Position numbers and translations under genes: made by a program
Shown here: positions 15,585 through 23,618 of the stretch, piece by piece
How positions within the stretch are numbered: the stretch's first letter is position 1
Layout of the letters: each line of letters starts with the position of its first letter
Virus record (IMG/VR): IMGVR_UViG_3300017917_002441
Coordinates: 85,074-149,073 of that record
Source of the DNA: a virus
Direction: 5' to 3' (one strand)
DNA length: 64,000 bases
The notes under the pieces: generated by a model
The model's input: the letters and a program-made list of their open reading frames with translations, nothing else
Told to the model about the DNA's origin: nothing
Database searches by the model: none

Positions 15585-15962
15585 ATGAGTGAGCAATTCA
15601 AGAGCTGGGAAGAACTGAGTCGCAAAGAGCAGTTGGCCGCTACTCACTATGATTTTTACAAAGACGTTCATGGCATCCGCCCACGTTGGATGAACTATGA
15701 CGACATGACCGAAGCCGAGCTCGAAGCCGAACTTGAGCAGTTGGGTCGTGAAAGCGAAATCCAAGCTCGCGAAGAGCAGTGCCAACAAGAAGCCGCGGCT
15801 CATGATTTTGAAACTCGTGTGCAGATGTTGTTGGGCGCAGGTGCCAAGACACGTGAGCAAGCTATTAAATGGATACACGAAGCCGAAGGTTCGGATGGTG
15901 ACGATGAGTACTTGTGCTTCTTGCTAGGTTTACGATATGGTTATTTTAGGAAGGCGGCCTAA
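15585..15962 (+). CDS. 125-aa acidic helical protein
   Basis: ATG at 15585 chosen for its AAGGAGCAAGCA ribosome binding site. The product is very acidic with long Glu-rich helices (MTEAELEAELEQLGRESEIQ). The C-terminal region (GAKTREQAIKWIHEAEG, then EYLCFLLGLRYGYF) looks like a small helical module. Own promoter. The stop overlaps the next ATG by one base. Possible DNA mimic by charge, but this is only inference. Confidence 0.8.
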   Translation: MSEQFKSWEELSRKEQLAATHYDFYKDVHGIRPRWMNYDDMTEAELEAELEQLGRESEIQAREEQCQQEAAAHDFETRVQMLLGAGAKTREQAIKWIHEAEGSDGDDEYLCFLLGLRYGYFRKAA

Positions 15963-16147
15963 TGGACAAGAAGAAATTGTATAGCATACGTTATACCTTG
16001 AGCCCAGATCAGATCATGACCTTTGTGGGCGGCTTACACGGCATGCAGGCCGATATGATCGAAGAGGTTGTGGCTCGTAAGGAAAAAGAGGGATTCCCCG
16101 AAGCCACCGCAGTTATTGAACACATCAAGTCACTGGATAAGAAATGA
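15962..16147 (+). CDS. 61-aa protein, unknown
   Basis: MDKKKLYSIRYTLSPDQIMT start. Coupled to both neighbours: its ATG overlaps the upstream stop and its own stop overlaps the SWIM-protein ATG (ATGA). Small alpha/beta-like protein; no family recognised. Confidence 0.75.
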   Translation: MDKKKLYSIRYTLSPDQIMTFVGGLHGMQADMIEEVVARKEKEGFPEATAVIEHIKSLDKK

Positions 16148-16500
16148 AAATTTTTCAAGAAGTTACTAGCTGGGCCGACGTTGCAGTGCCTCCCAACCAT
16201 GTGTATCTCATGGACGGTGACAAGGCCTATGCATACGTGCCCTGGGGCAAAGGTAAGCCGCAGTACTTCAAGAATTTCATTAGGCTTGATCGACGCGGCC
16301 GCAAGTTTGTAGAAGTTAAACAAGACACTTGGGGATTCAAGTTTGATGCAGAGCCACAAGGCCGTAGTTGGACAGTAAAAGGTAGCAAAGGCGACGAGTA
16401 TCATGTCACAGAAAACAGTGGAGATTTCCAGTGTACGTGTACCGGCTTTAGGTTCCGCGGAGCCTGTAAGCACATCGAAAGTATTCGTCAAGCGGTTTGA
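16144..16500 (+). CDS. SWIM zinc-finger protein
   Basis: 118 aa. The C-terminus carries a SWIM motif: CTCTGFRFRGACKHIESI, i.e. CxC, a spacer, then CxH, which binds one zinc. SWIM domains mediate DNA or protein binding. The N-terminal half (VPPNHVYLMDGDKAYAYVPW) is a small beta domain that often precedes SWIM in phage proteins. It sits in an overlapping run of small genes from 15585 to 17144. Confidence 0.85.
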   Translation: MKIFQEVTSWADVAVPPNHVYLMDGDKAYAYVPWGKGKPQYFKNFIRLDRRGRKFVEVKQDTWGFKFDAEPQGRSWTVKGSKGDEYHVTENSGDFQCTCTGFRFRGACKHIESIRQAV

Positions 16501-16657
16501 CAGCGTTTCAATGGAACAGTGGGGCGAGATGCGTGATTGGTGCTACAACAATCTCTACCACGGTGGTTACTATGAGCCCAACTGGCATCATCAATACCCC
16601 AGTTTCTATTTCACAGACGAAAAGGAATATACTCTGTTCTTGTTGAGGTGGGCATGA
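16403..16657 (+). CDS. Small protein with C-terminal FLLRW motif
   Basis: 84 aa from the ATG at 16403, which overlaps the SWIM gene by 98 nt, or 48 aa from the ATG at 16511. Sequence just before 16511 (KVFVKRFDSVSMEQW) looks like part of the family, so a start upstream of 16511 is likely. MRDWCYNNLYHGGYYEPNW and the C-terminal LFLLRWA are distinctive. The same F-x-L-R-W ending occurs at 16857 and 24108. Function unknown. Confidence 0.65.
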   Translation: MSQKTVEISSVRVPALGSAEPVSTSKVFVKRFDSVSMEQWGEMRDWCYNNLYHGGYYEPNWHHQYPSFYFTDEKEYTLFLLRWA

Positions 16658-16857
16658 TAAAGAAACAATATCACAGAATGACTCCAGGTTATTTCTACAA
16701 CTTTGTCAACAGTCAAAAAGATATGGATTCCTATATTGAAGATGGGTTGCGTCCATATAAGGCCACTTTGGGAAAGAGTAAGAATCGTAACTACAAGTTA
16801 AATGTAAAATGGCATGATCTAAAGATGTATGCAATATTTGTGTTGAGGTGGTCATGA
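16654..16857 (+). CDS. 67-aa protein with C-terminal FVLRW motif
   Basis: ATG at 16654 overlaps the preceding stop (ATGA). Basic and aromatic (KKQYHRMTPGYFYNFVNSQK), ending AIFVLRWS. It shares the C-terminal motif with its upstream neighbour and with 23836-24108, suggesting a small paralogous family. Function unknown. Confidence 0.75.
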   Translation: MIKKQYHRMTPGYFYNFVNSQKDMDSYIEDGLRPYKATLGKSKNRNYKLNVKWHDLKMYAIFVLRWS

Positions 16858-17144
16858 ACATTCAATATCGCTTTATAGGGTGGTGCAGGGACGAGCTTAA
16901 AAACGCCGACAAGGTCTGGGGTGCCATTGCCATCAGCAACAACAAATGCATTACCTTCTGGGGGCGTCGCGGCAAAGCTCTTCAAACCAAGGTGGTCAAT
17001 GATGACTGGGACCTTGACCGGCTGATCAACAAAAAACGCGACAAAGGATACCGCAGTGTTGACCAACAGCACTTGGAACGTGTGTATCCCGAATTCCAAA
17101 GTGACTTGGAACGTACCGCAGTTTGGGGGATGTTGCGGGCATAA
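16854..17144 (+). CDS. WGR-domain-like protein
   Basis: 96 aa, ATG at 16854 overlapping the previous stop (ATGA). The central segment KCITFWGRRGKALQTKVV carries the WGR signature, a fold linked to nucleic acid or PARP proteins. The preceding strand NIQYRFIGWCRDELKNADKV is also WGR-like. The C-terminus (YRSVDQQHLERVYPEFQSDL) is helical. Last gene of the 15585-17144 run, before a hairpin terminator. Confidence 0.75.
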   Translation: MNIQYRFIGWCRDELKNADKVWGAIAISNNKCITFWGRRGKALQTKVVNDDWDLDRLINKKRDKGYRSVDQQHLERVYPEFQSDLERTAVWGMLRA

Positions 17145-17147
17145 AAA

Positions 17148-17171
17148 AATCTGGGGAGTTACCCCCAGATT
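17148..17171 (-). terminator. Hairpin terminator between convergent genes
   Basis: AATCTGGGG (17148-17156) pairs with CCCCAGATT (17163-17171). On the minus strand a run of seven T follows, so it is a good intrinsic terminator for 17346-17159. On the plus strand it is followed by only a short T-rich stretch. Confidence 0.85.
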
Positions 17172-17359
17172 TCTCGGTACTTCTGTAAAGCCAATTGTCT
17201 GGCCATGTACAATCTTAACTTGACATAATCTGAAAGTTCTTCCTCGTCCACCAAGTCAGGTCGCCGGTAACTGCGATGTACTGCATCAGCAAACTCAATT
17301 TCAACTTCACAATCTTCAAATTCGAGTATTATGGCCTGAGTTGGATTACTTCTTAGCAG
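17159..17359 (-). CDS. Acidic small protein with uncertain start
   Basis: About 60-66 aa: AIILEFEDCEVEIEFADAVH, then a polar helix ending ALQKYREIWG. The frame clearly codes (family-like acidic beta segment), yet there is no ATG/GTG/TTG near the expected start. Candidates are a CTG at 17359 or an ATA near the IILEF segment. A far upstream ATG at 17494 would run through the neighbouring gene in another frame. Coupled translation with 17346-17528 is likely. Function unknown. Confidence 0.55.
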   Translation of the reverse strand: MLRSNPTQAIILEFEDCEVEIEFADAVHRSYRRPDLVDEEELSDYVKLRLYMARQLALQKYREIWG

Positions 17360-17528
17360 GCTCGGCTTTTTTAGCGTCGCTTTTGGCAGCTGGGGCCTGT
17401 GCTGTGGCTGGTGCTGGGGCACTAGCGGCAGGCTTGGCTTCCACCTTTTTTTCTTCTTTCTTGACAGGTGCTTGAGCAAAAGCAGACATTGCAAACACGG
17501 ATGCTACGATAGCGATAAATGATTTCAT
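17346..17528 (-). CDS. Secreted Ala/Pro/Lys-rich 60-aa protein
   Basis: ATG at 17528 gives a clean signal peptide (MKSFIAIVASVFAMSAFAQA, cleavage near 19), then low-complexity Lys/Ala/Pro sequence (PAASAPAPATAQAPAAKSDA). AAAAGGAAATTGAA ribosome binding site. Likely a small periplasmic, disordered, basic protein; such proteins are also common in betaproteobacteria, so host capture is possible. Function unknown. Confidence 0.75.
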   Translation of the reverse strand: MKSFIAIVASVFAMSAFAQAPVKKEEKKVEAKPAASAPAPATAQAPAAKSDAKKAEPAKK

Positions 17529-17632
17529 TTCAATTTCCTTTTTAAAAGCACAGAACAAATACGCCCTGTGTAATAATATAACGCCTGGCCAGCCAAAAGA
17601 GTTGACACAATTTGGTAATTTTGCCAAATGTA

Positions 17633-17661
17633 TTGCATGTGCTTCAACATTGTTATACAAT
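17633..17661 (+). promoter_or_regulatory. Sigma-70 promoter for the HTH gene
   Basis: TTGCAT (17633-17638), 17-nt spacer, TACAAT (17656-17661), 48 nt before the ATG. The 180-nt divergent gap 17529-17709 also contains TTGACA at 17602 with no matching -10. Confidence 0.7.
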
Positions 17662-17709
17662 AATGACATGCTGTGAGAACAGCTACTTTTATGAAAGGTA
17701 ATTTTTAAC

Positions 17710-17979
17710 ATGATGCGATTTAACGAAGATACAAAGACTTACAAGCTTTTTACAGCTCTCCACAGTGGCGAGACTGTTACTGCTAGTCAAGCTGCCAAGC
17801 GATTTGGCATTAAAAACATTTCGGCCGAAGTTAGCCGTATTCGCCAAGCTGGTTTTGCAGTTTATGCCAACAGCCGTACAGCCGGCAATGGTGTCAAGGT
17901 AACCGAGTACACAATCGGTAAGCCAAGCCGCAAGATCGTTGCCGCTGGCTACAGAGCTCTTGCAATGGGCTTGGTTTAA
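17710..17979 (+). CDS. Helix-turn-helix DNA-binding protein
   Basis: 89 aa. An HTH is readable at about residues 22-52 (TVTASQAAKRFGIKNISAEV, recognition helix SAEVSRIRQAG), followed by a wing-like strand (FAVYANSRTAGNGVKVTEYT). Monocistronic with its own promoter and terminator, as expected for a regulator. It may control phage promoters; the target is unknown. MMRF start; the second Met is equally possible. Confidence 0.8.
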   Translation: MMRFNEDTKTYKLFTALHSGETVTASQAAKRFGIKNISAEVSRIRQAGFAVYANSRTAGNGVKVTEYTIGKPSRKIVAAGYRALAMGLV

Positions 17980-18020
17980 TAACTGTCGCTGTCCAAATCC
18001 CACTGGACACCGGTTACTCA

Positions 18021-18043
18021 AAGGCCGCATTGACGGCCTTTTT
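18021..18043 (+). terminator. Rho-independent terminator after HTH gene
   Basis: AAGGCCG (18021-18027), loop CATTGA, CGGCCTT (18034-18040), then TTTA. It sits 3 nt upstream of the next promoter -35. Confidence 0.9.
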
Positions 18044-18045
18044 AT

Positions 18046-18074
18046 TTGACCATTTATTCTAGAACCTGTATAAT
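18046..18074 (+). promoter_or_regulatory. Sigma-70 promoter, leaderless arrangement, for 18081
   Basis: TTGACC (18046-18051), 17-nt spacer, TATAAT (18069-18074). The ATG starts at 18081, 6 nt after the -10, where +1 is expected. Confidence 0.85.
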
Positions 18075-18080
18075 TGATAC

Positions 18081-18536
18081 ATGCTTAAAAAATTAATGCA
18101 ACGATTGGGACGGCATCGTGTTATCAAGGACCGTCAAGACAATGAACCTTACTTGGAAAGGTATTACCTTTTTCTCAAAGATCGCAAGCGGTTCCCGTTT
18201 AATGTATTCTTACACAAGTTCCTCAAAGGAGATCCAGACGATGTACATGATCACCCATGGCCCTATTGTACTCTCATTCTTGCGGGCGGCTATTATGAGT
18301 GGGTTCCGCAGTTTAACGCAGACGGTACTAAAAATTGCGAGGTTCGGTATTGGCGCGGGCCCGGACACTTTCGTCATTGCAGTGCCAACAGTTATCACCG
18401 TATTGAACTCAAACCCGGTGTAACAGCATGGACATTATTCATGCCCGGCCCACAGCGTCGAGATTGGGGTTTCTGGGTAAACGATGAATGGGTACAACAC
18501 GAGCAGTATTTTGACATGAGAAAGGCAGAGAAATGA
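18081..18536 (+). CDS. Cupin-like protein
   Basis: 151 aa. HDHPWPYCTLILAGGYYEW recalls a cupin metal-site strand pair (H-x-H ... G-x-Y-x-E). A second half is RGPGHFRHCSANSYHRIEL, with further His residues. Cupins span isomerases and dioxygenases; no substrate can be assigned. No Shine-Dalgarno; its ATG lies 6 nt after a TATAAT box, so the mRNA is probably leaderless. Its stop overlaps the next ATG. Confidence 0.75.
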   Translation: MLKKLMQRLGRHRVIKDRQDNEPYLERYYLFLKDRKRFPFNVFLHKFLKGDPDDVHDHPWPYCTLILAGGYYEWVPQFNADGTKNCEVRYWRGPGHFRHCSANSYHRIELKPGVTAWTLFMPGPQRRDWGFWVNDEWVQHEQYFDMRKAEK

Positions 18537-18853
18537 AGTGGTTTGATCGTTGGTTTTATCGCAAAGCCAAGTGGGCTTGGGAAAATAGGGATGAAATAGA
18601 AGCTGATGTGCCAAGCTCTATTACCAGAGCCAGTAGAGGAAATCGTCTCGTCGCTGTGGAAGAAGATGTCAGCTGGGGCGATGGGTTGCGTATTCAAGTT
18701 CATCGTGTGCATGGTGGGCATGTTGTTACGTTTAGGCATTATGATCGCAAAACTGATCGAAACAATGATCAACACTACATTATCAATGCTGATTCAGACT
18801 TTAACCAAGAGCTTGGCAAGTTGATCACTATGGAATCTATGCGGCATAACTAA
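18533..18853 (+). CDS. 106-aa protein, unknown
   Basis: MKWFDRWFYRKAKWAWENRD start (Trp-rich amphipathic helix), then a beta-rich part (GLRIQVHRVHGGHVVTFRHY). ATGA overlap with the cupin-like gene. From memory, similar Trp-rich-start proteins occur in T4-like aquatic phages. Function unknown. Confidence 0.75.
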   Translation: MKWFDRWFYRKAKWAWENRDEIEADVPSSITRASRGNRLVAVEEDVSWGDGLRIQVHRVHGGHVVTFRHYDRKTDRNNDQHYIINADSDFNQELGKLITMESMRHN

Positions 18854-18862
18854 GGAACTGAC

Positions 18863-19219
18863 ATGGATATTTTGGCTGGTATTGCAATTGGTATTGCACT
18901 GTGCGTGATTTGGTTTGTTTGGACAGCCAACCGTGTGATTGCAAAATTGGAACGTGAAGTGACAGCTGAGCTGGTGGAAAAAGCCAGCGACAAAATGGTG
19001 GGTCTTGTGGTTGAACGTGTCAGCAATACCATTTATTGCTACAGTGAGAAAGACAACGAGTTTGTGTGTCAAGGCACTACGCTGGAAGAACTTCGTACTG
19101 CATTCAAACAGAGATTTCCTGATCGTACAGGATACATTGCCGGTGGTGACCCCGACACTGTAGAAAATTTAAAGAAACAATTGGAGTTGGTAAAAAATGA
19201 AAATAGCACTGGCATCTGA
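18863..19219 (+). CDS. 118-aa single-pass membrane protein
   Basis: N-terminal transmembrane helix (residues ~2-22, ILAGIAIGIALCVIWFVW), then a soluble domain with TIYCYSEKDNEFVCQGTTLE and LRTAFKQRFPDRTGYIAGGD. The C-terminus overlaps the start of the phosphoesterase gene by 23 nt. Function unknown. Confidence 0.75.
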   Translation: MDILAGIAIGIALCVIWFVWTANRVIAKLEREVTAELVEKASDKMVGLVVERVSNTIYCYSEKDNEFVCQGTTLEELRTAFKQRFPDRTGYIAGGDPDTVENLKKQLELVKNENSTGI

Positions 19220-20021
19220 CATACATCTTGAGTTTGGCGACTTAATGCTCAAAAATGAGCAAGACGCTGACCTCTTGATCCTGGCCGGCGACATCTGTGT
19301 GGCCAAAGATGCGCTGAAAGAAGGCGACATGGGCGACCGTGTGCGCAACTTCTTTCAGCGAGTGAGTTTTCAGTTTCCGCAAACACTGTACGTCATGGGC
19401 AATCACGAGCACTACTCGGGAGACTTTGCCAAGAGCCAAAATATCTTGCAAACCATGTTGGATCAGTTGTGTATCACCAATATCAAAATCATGGAAAAAA
19501 GCATCCATGAAATTGGCAATGTCACATTCATTGGTGGCACAATGTGGACTGATTTCAACAACGGTGACAGCATTACACTGTTCCATGCGGCTCAGGCCAT
19601 GAACGACTATCGCGGTGTGCGTAACAGCAACTCGGGTCATGCCTCAGGTGTATGGAAGTTTTTGCCCAAGCACAGTTACGAAGATCATGTCAGAATGAAA
19701 CAATACATTCGTATGATTCTTGGCAACTTGCGTGATCAAGGTCGCACAGATCAGCGTGTGGTAGTAATATCACATCATGCACCAACACATCTCAGCATTG
19801 ACGAGTACTACAAAAACGATGCTGTGATGAACGGTAACTTTGCCAGCCGGCTTGATGACTTGATCCTAGATCATCCTGAAATTGCTGTGTGGGTACATGG
19901 TCACATGCACAACCCCAGTGACTACCAAGTTGGTGATACACGTGTGTTATGCAACCCACGTGGTTATATTGGGTACGAAAGTCGTGCCAATACTTTTGAA
20001 CTGTTACATTTTGAGGTGTAA
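19197..20021 (+). CDS. Calcineurin-like metallophosphoesterase
   Basis: 274 aa. Family motifs are in order: ASDIHLEFGD (D-x-H), LLILAGDICVAK (GD), YVMGNHEHYSG (GNHE), VVISHHAPTHLS (H), WVHGHMHNPSDY (GHxH). All dinuclear metal ligands appear present, so it is probably an active phosphoesterase on nucleotides, nucleic acid or phosphoprotein; the substrate is unknown. AATTGGAGTTGG precedes the ATG. Confidence 0.93.
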   Translation: MKIALASDIHLEFGDLMLKNEQDADLLILAGDICVAKDALKEGDMGDRVRNFFQRVSFQFPQTLYVMGNHEHYSGDFAKSQNILQTMLDQLCITNIKIMEKSIHEIGNVTFIGGTMWTDFNNGDSITLFHAAQAMNDYRGVRNSNSGHASGVWKFLPKHSYEDHVRMKQYIRMILGNLRDQGRTDQRVVVISHHAPTHLSIDEYYKNDAVMNGNFASRLDDLILDHPEIAVWVHGHMHNPSDYQVGDTRVLCNPRGYIGYESRANTFELLHFEV

Positions 20022-20024
20022 AAA

Positions 20025-20471
20025 ATGAAAATCGGTCTTAGCTACAGTCGATGCATCCGCGACATTGTTGATGGCACAGTGGACATTGGTGATGTTCTAG
20101 TCATAATTTCACGCACAGATTTTGATCCACACGATGACAAACAGTGGCAGGGCATCTGGCTAGGATACGGTGGCGGCACCAGCAATACTGGCCTGCATGG
20201 TTTGTTTGGTGGTAGTCTGCCCGAGTGGGGCTCTTATGGCGATGAGGACGAAGACCGTTTTCGCTCAGTGAGCATTGAGTTGTGGGAAAGTGGCAAGTTT
20301 CACCAACCCAGAAAGTTTGGTGCTCGCCCACATCGACTGCCCTATTACTGGTTGGAAACTATGTTGCCCAACAGTGAGTTGGACGCCAATCCCGCAGTAA
20401 AGGCAGCCTGGGATCAGTTCCAAGTCATTGCTGGACTGACTGGACATCACGGTGTGGAACACACGGCATGA
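20025..20471 (+). CDS. 148-aa phage protein, unknown
   Basis: MKIGLSYSRCIRDIVDGTVD start. Contains a Gly/Trp-rich middle (WQGIWLGYGGGTSNTGLHGL) and FGARPHRLPYYWLETML. It follows the phosphoesterase by 3 nt and overlaps the next ATG (ATGA). No family recognised. Confidence 0.8.
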   Translation: MKIGLSYSRCIRDIVDGTVDIGDVLVIISRTDFDPHDDKQWQGIWLGYGGGTSNTGLHGLFGGSLPEWGSYGDEDEDRFRSVSIELWESGKFHQPRKFGARPHRLPYYWLETMLPNSELDANPAVKAAWDQFQVIAGLTGHHGVEHTA

Positions 20472-20647
20472 AATGGTTGCGATACTCGGGCATCAGTGTT
20501 ATAATAACACTAAATCCACTGTGGTGGAAGGTGTTGCCCTGGTTCCGTAAAGAAACCAATGAGTGGGCTGGCCCAAAAGAGCATACTTGGGCCTTGACGT
20601 TTTTGTTTTTGACCATACGTGTATGGATTGACGATGGGAGTTGGTAA
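20468..20647 (+). CDS. 59-aa Trp-rich membrane-associated protein
   Basis: MKWLRYSGISVIITLNPLWW start, with a second hydrophobic segment near TWALTFLFLTIRVW. ATGA overlap upstream and a shared base with the next ATG (TAATG), so it is embedded in an operon. Function unknown. Confidence 0.7.
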   Translation: MKWLRYSGISVIITLNPLWWKVLPWFRKETNEWAGPKEHTWALTFLFLTIRVWIDDGSW

Positions 20648-20832
20648 TGAATGACAAGTTAAGAGAGTTAGCGTTGCAAGTGGGCGGCAGTCACTACCCC
20701 GAAGTCAGCCAACAGTTTTTAGAAACCACTGTGCGCCTGGTAATCAAGCAGTGTGCTGAAGCTTATCATCAAACACGACTGGCTGAAACACCTATTGAAC
20801 AACACTTTTTGAAGAAATTTGATTTAGAATGA
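20647..20832 (+). CDS. 61-aa protein, unknown
   Basis: MNDKLRELALQVGGSHYPEV start, helical afterwards (FLETTVRLVIKQCAEAYHQT). The GGSHYP element is common in short phage proteins. Coupled to neighbours on both sides (TAATG and ATGA). Function unknown. Confidence 0.75.
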   Translation: MNDKLRELALQVGGSHYPEVSQQFLETTVRLVIKQCAEAYHQTRLAETPIEQHFLKKFDLE

Positions 20833-21566
20833 AAGTATATCTCAGCAAACCTCGAGATCATTGGATCTCACCATACACCATGTTGGACCGTGCGTTCTTC
20901 TGGACTGAGTGGTCAAAGTGTAGTCGTTGGACCCTGGAGCAAACTCTCGAAGACAATGCTCGAGTCACTCGCGGTGAAAAAAGCCAGTACGTGGAACATC
21001 CTGAGTGGGTAGAAAAAGCCTCAGATTATCTAGTACCCATTAGCCGAGCTATTGCATGGGTCCTGGATCGTGTGCATCCGCCCATCAGATATGTCAAAAT
21101 TGATCGCTGGGATACCTGGAGCATGGATCATACCTTGGCTGACATTGTGTTGCCCATGTTGAAACAGCTCCGAGCTACCAAACATGGTGCTCCGTTTGTG
21201 GACGATGAAGATGTGCCCGAGCATCTGCGTAGCACAGCCGCGCCTGCTAAAGAGAATGAATGGGATACCGACGACAATCACTTCAAGCGTTGGGACTGGG
21301 CCATGGATGAAATGATCTTTGCATTTGAGTGCAAGGTTGACGATAGTTGGCAAGATGCATTCCGCTCAGGTGAGCATGACATCAAGTGGATTCCCGTGGA
21401 TGCCGATGGCAACGAAGTACCCAAAGGCGAACACAAGTATTACCAAATGGGGCACGGCCCCAATGACACTTACCAATGCGATTATGATGGCATGAAGAAA
21501 GTGGAAGAACGGATTCAAAACGGGTTTAGATTGTTTGGCAAATATTATCAAGGACTGTGGGACTGA
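20829..21566 (+). CDS. 245-aa conserved phage protein
   Basis: MKVYLSKPRDHWISPYTMLD start and a central block KIDRWDTWSMDHTLADIVLP, then LKQLRATKHGAPFVDDEDVP. From memory this block is widespread in T4-like phages of aquatic bacteria, but no function is assigned. ATGA overlap with the gene before. Acidic, Trp-rich, no membrane segment. Confidence 0.85.
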   Translation: MKVYLSKPRDHWISPYTMLDRAFFWTEWSKCSRWTLEQTLEDNARVTRGEKSQYVEHPEWVEKASDYLVPISRAIAWVLDRVHPPIRYVKIDRWDTWSMDHTLADIVLPMLKQLRATKHGAPFVDDEDVPEHLRSTAAPAKENEWDTDDNHFKRWDWAMDEMIFAFECKVDDSWQDAFRSGEHDIKWIPVDADGNEVPKGEHKYYQMGHGPNDTYQCDYDGMKKVEERIQNGFRLFGKYYQGLWD

Positions 21567-21568
21567 CT

Positions 21569-22276
21569 ATGAATGCTGTGGTTGATTTGAAAGAAACATT
21601 TGACGCCTGGTTAAAAGATTTTCCCACTAATGGGTCGCCCATTATTGATTTAAAGTCCCCTGAAGTCAAATTTAGCGACGATCCATTGGCATTGAGCTGT
21701 GCCAGCTATCGCATTTTCAAAAACACCAGTGTGCCGTTTACCGATATTGACAGCGTAACTGCCACAGCCGAGGACCGCGAAACTGCCGCATTGATCCGAA
21801 GTTACTATGGGCAAAAGCTGGTGTGGCAAGCTCTGCAAGGACGTAGTCTAAGTGAGTTTAGAACCAAAATGGGTCAGTTCCTTAACGGTGAACACCAACT
21901 GACGTCAGACGAGCTGGGCATGCTGTACAGGATTCCTTACTTCTATGATGAGGACTGTGCGCTGGATAAAGTGATTGCAAATACTAAACCAGCCCAAGTC
22001 GTTGAACCTCACCTGGTGCATCGGCGCCGACTCAACTACATCACTTGCATTAATCAATATCGTCGTGCAAACACTTCACGTCACTACTGGTTTGCTGATG
22101 AGAATCAATATGCCTATGTAATCAAAGTGTTGGCCAACAATTCGTTGGTACCACTGTTAGAAAGTGTTATTGCTCGCGGGACGTTGGATGTTAATGCTAG
22201 GTTGTATCCTAGGTCACATCGTGGTGCCGACAGCGACAAAACATACTATGATCTAGTAAAGTTTGAATTGGCATGA
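21569..22276 (+). CDS. 235-aa phage protein, unknown
   Basis: ATG at 21569, just after the previous stop; a GTG at 21557 is an alternative. Contains ALIRSYYGQKLVWQALQGRS and SEFRTKMGQFLNGE, then NYITCINQYRRANTSRHYWF. Mainly helical and soluble. Overlaps the next gene by 4 nt. Function unknown. Confidence 0.8.
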   Translation: MNAVVDLKETFDAWLKDFPTNGSPIIDLKSPEVKFSDDPLALSCASYRIFKNTSVPFTDIDSVTATAEDRETAALIRSYYGQKLVWQALQGRSLSEFRTKMGQFLNGEHQLTSDELGMLYRIPYFYDEDCALDKVIANTKPAQVVEPHLVHRRRLNYITCINQYRRANTSRHYWFADENQYAYVIKVLANNSLVPLLESVIARGTLDVNARLYPRSHRGADSDKTYYDLVKFELA

Positions 22277-22512
22277 TGCCTTTTCCCAGCGCCTTTTCTG
22301 AATACATGCCCGAGCATGTTCACTTGTCAAGATCCACAGTAGACCACTGTTGGTCACTTTGGCCTCGTCGATGCAGTGTGTCTAATAGACTGCTATGGTT
22401 TACTAAAGCCTACCGTGCTCGCCGCATAATTACTGGACCTGGGGAGCCTGTGATAGTAGATCGCTGGTACGGGCCACTAGAATTTTTAATTTTACAACTG
22501 AAGGAAATTTAA
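22273..22512 (+). CDS. 79-aa protein, unknown
   Basis: MMPFPSAFSEYMPEHVHLSR start, then Trp/Arg-rich (WSLWPRRCSVSNRLLWFTKA). ATGA overlap upstream, and one base is shared with the metK ATG (TAATG), so it is translationally coupled to metK. Function unknown. Confidence 0.7.
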   Translation: MMPFPSAFSEYMPEHVHLSRSTVDHCWSLWPRRCSVSNRLLWFTKAYRARRIITGPGEPVIVDRWYGPLEFLILQLKEI

Positions 22513-23612
22513 TGAGTTATTTGTTTACAAGCGAGAGCGTGAGTGAAGGACATCCAGACAAAGTAGCAGACGCCATTAGCGATGCTATCCTTGACTTGGT
22601 CATGTCCAAGCAAGACCCCACATTGCGTTGCGCATGTGAAACACTGGTCACAACAAACATGGTCACTGTGGCAGGCGAATACAAAGGTATTTTGCACAAA
22701 GAAGAAGTAGACTCTACCATTCGCAAAACTATCAAAAACATTGGTTACGAGCAGCCTGGCTTTGACTGGCGTACAGTAAAAATCTACAACGAGTTGCACG
22801 GACAATCAGCAGACATTGCACTGGGCACTGACAACTTTGGCGCTGGAGACCAAGGCTTGATGTTTGGTTATGCTTGCAATGAAACCGACAGTTACATGCC
22901 CAGCGCAATTTACTGGAGTCATCGCATTGTGGAAGGCTTGGCACAAGCACGTAAAAATGGTGTTGTGACTTGGCTTGGCCCCGACGCAAAAAGTCAAGTA
23001 ACTTTTGAATACGATGAAACAAACAAACCTATTCGTATTTCCAAGGTAGTTTGTAGTACACAACATGCCGAGTCAGTTGACATTGAAACTGTGCGCAGTG
23101 TTGTCAAAACTTTGATCACAAACATACTTCCAGTGCAATATGTTGATACAAATACTGATTTTTATATTAATCCTACTGGGCGCTTTGTTATTGGCGGCCC
23201 TGATGGCGACACTGGACTTACCGGTCGCAAAATTATCGTTGATACATATGGTGGTTATAGCCCTCACGGTGGCGGAGCTTTCTCTGGTAAAGACCCTACT
23301 AAAGTTGACCGTTCAGCCGCTTACATGATGCGCTACATTGCCAAGAACATTGTGGCCAGTGGACGTGCGGACTGGGCCACATGCCAAATCAGTTATGCTA
23401 TTGGTATGGCGCAACCCATGAGTTTCTACGTGGAATGCGAAGACCGAGCCCTGGCAAGAGATCTAACAATGCTGATTCCACGTGTGGTGGATTTGACACC
23501 AAAGGGCATTATTGATCGTTTTGATTTGTTTAGGCCTATTTACAGTTCTACAACAAATTATGGACACTTTGGTAAAGCAGATCTTCCTTGGGAACGGGTT
23601 GACTTGTTTTAA
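22512..23612 (+). CDS. metK: S-adenosylmethionine synthetase
   Basis: 366 aa, near the family's usual ~380. It has the ATP-binding start LFTSESVSEGHPDKVADAIS, FGAGDQGLMFGYACNETDSY, the P-loop-like GGGAFSGKDPTKVDRSAAYM and FVIGGPDGDTGLTGRKIIVD. All catalytic blocks are present. It makes SAM from Met and ATP. In a phage this could feed DNA modification or the methyltransferase at 24732. AAGGAAATTTA ribosome binding site. Confidence 0.97.
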   Translation: MSYLFTSESVSEGHPDKVADAISDAILDLVMSKQDPTLRCACETLVTTNMVTVAGEYKGILHKEEVDSTIRKTIKNIGYEQPGFDWRTVKIYNELHGQSADIALGTDNFGAGDQGLMFGYACNETDSYMPSAIYWSHRIVEGLAQARKNGVVTWLGPDAKSQVTFEYDETNKPIRISKVVCSTQHAESVDIETVRSVVKTLITNILPVQYVDTNTDFYINPTGRFVIGGPDGDTGLTGRKIIVDTYGGYSPHGGGAFSGKDPTKVDRSAAYMMRYIAKNIVASGRADWATCQISYAIGMAQPMSFYVECEDRALARDLTMLIPRVVDLTPKGIIDRFDLFRPIYSSTTNYGHFGKADLPWERVDLF

Positions 23613-23618
23613 ATAAGT

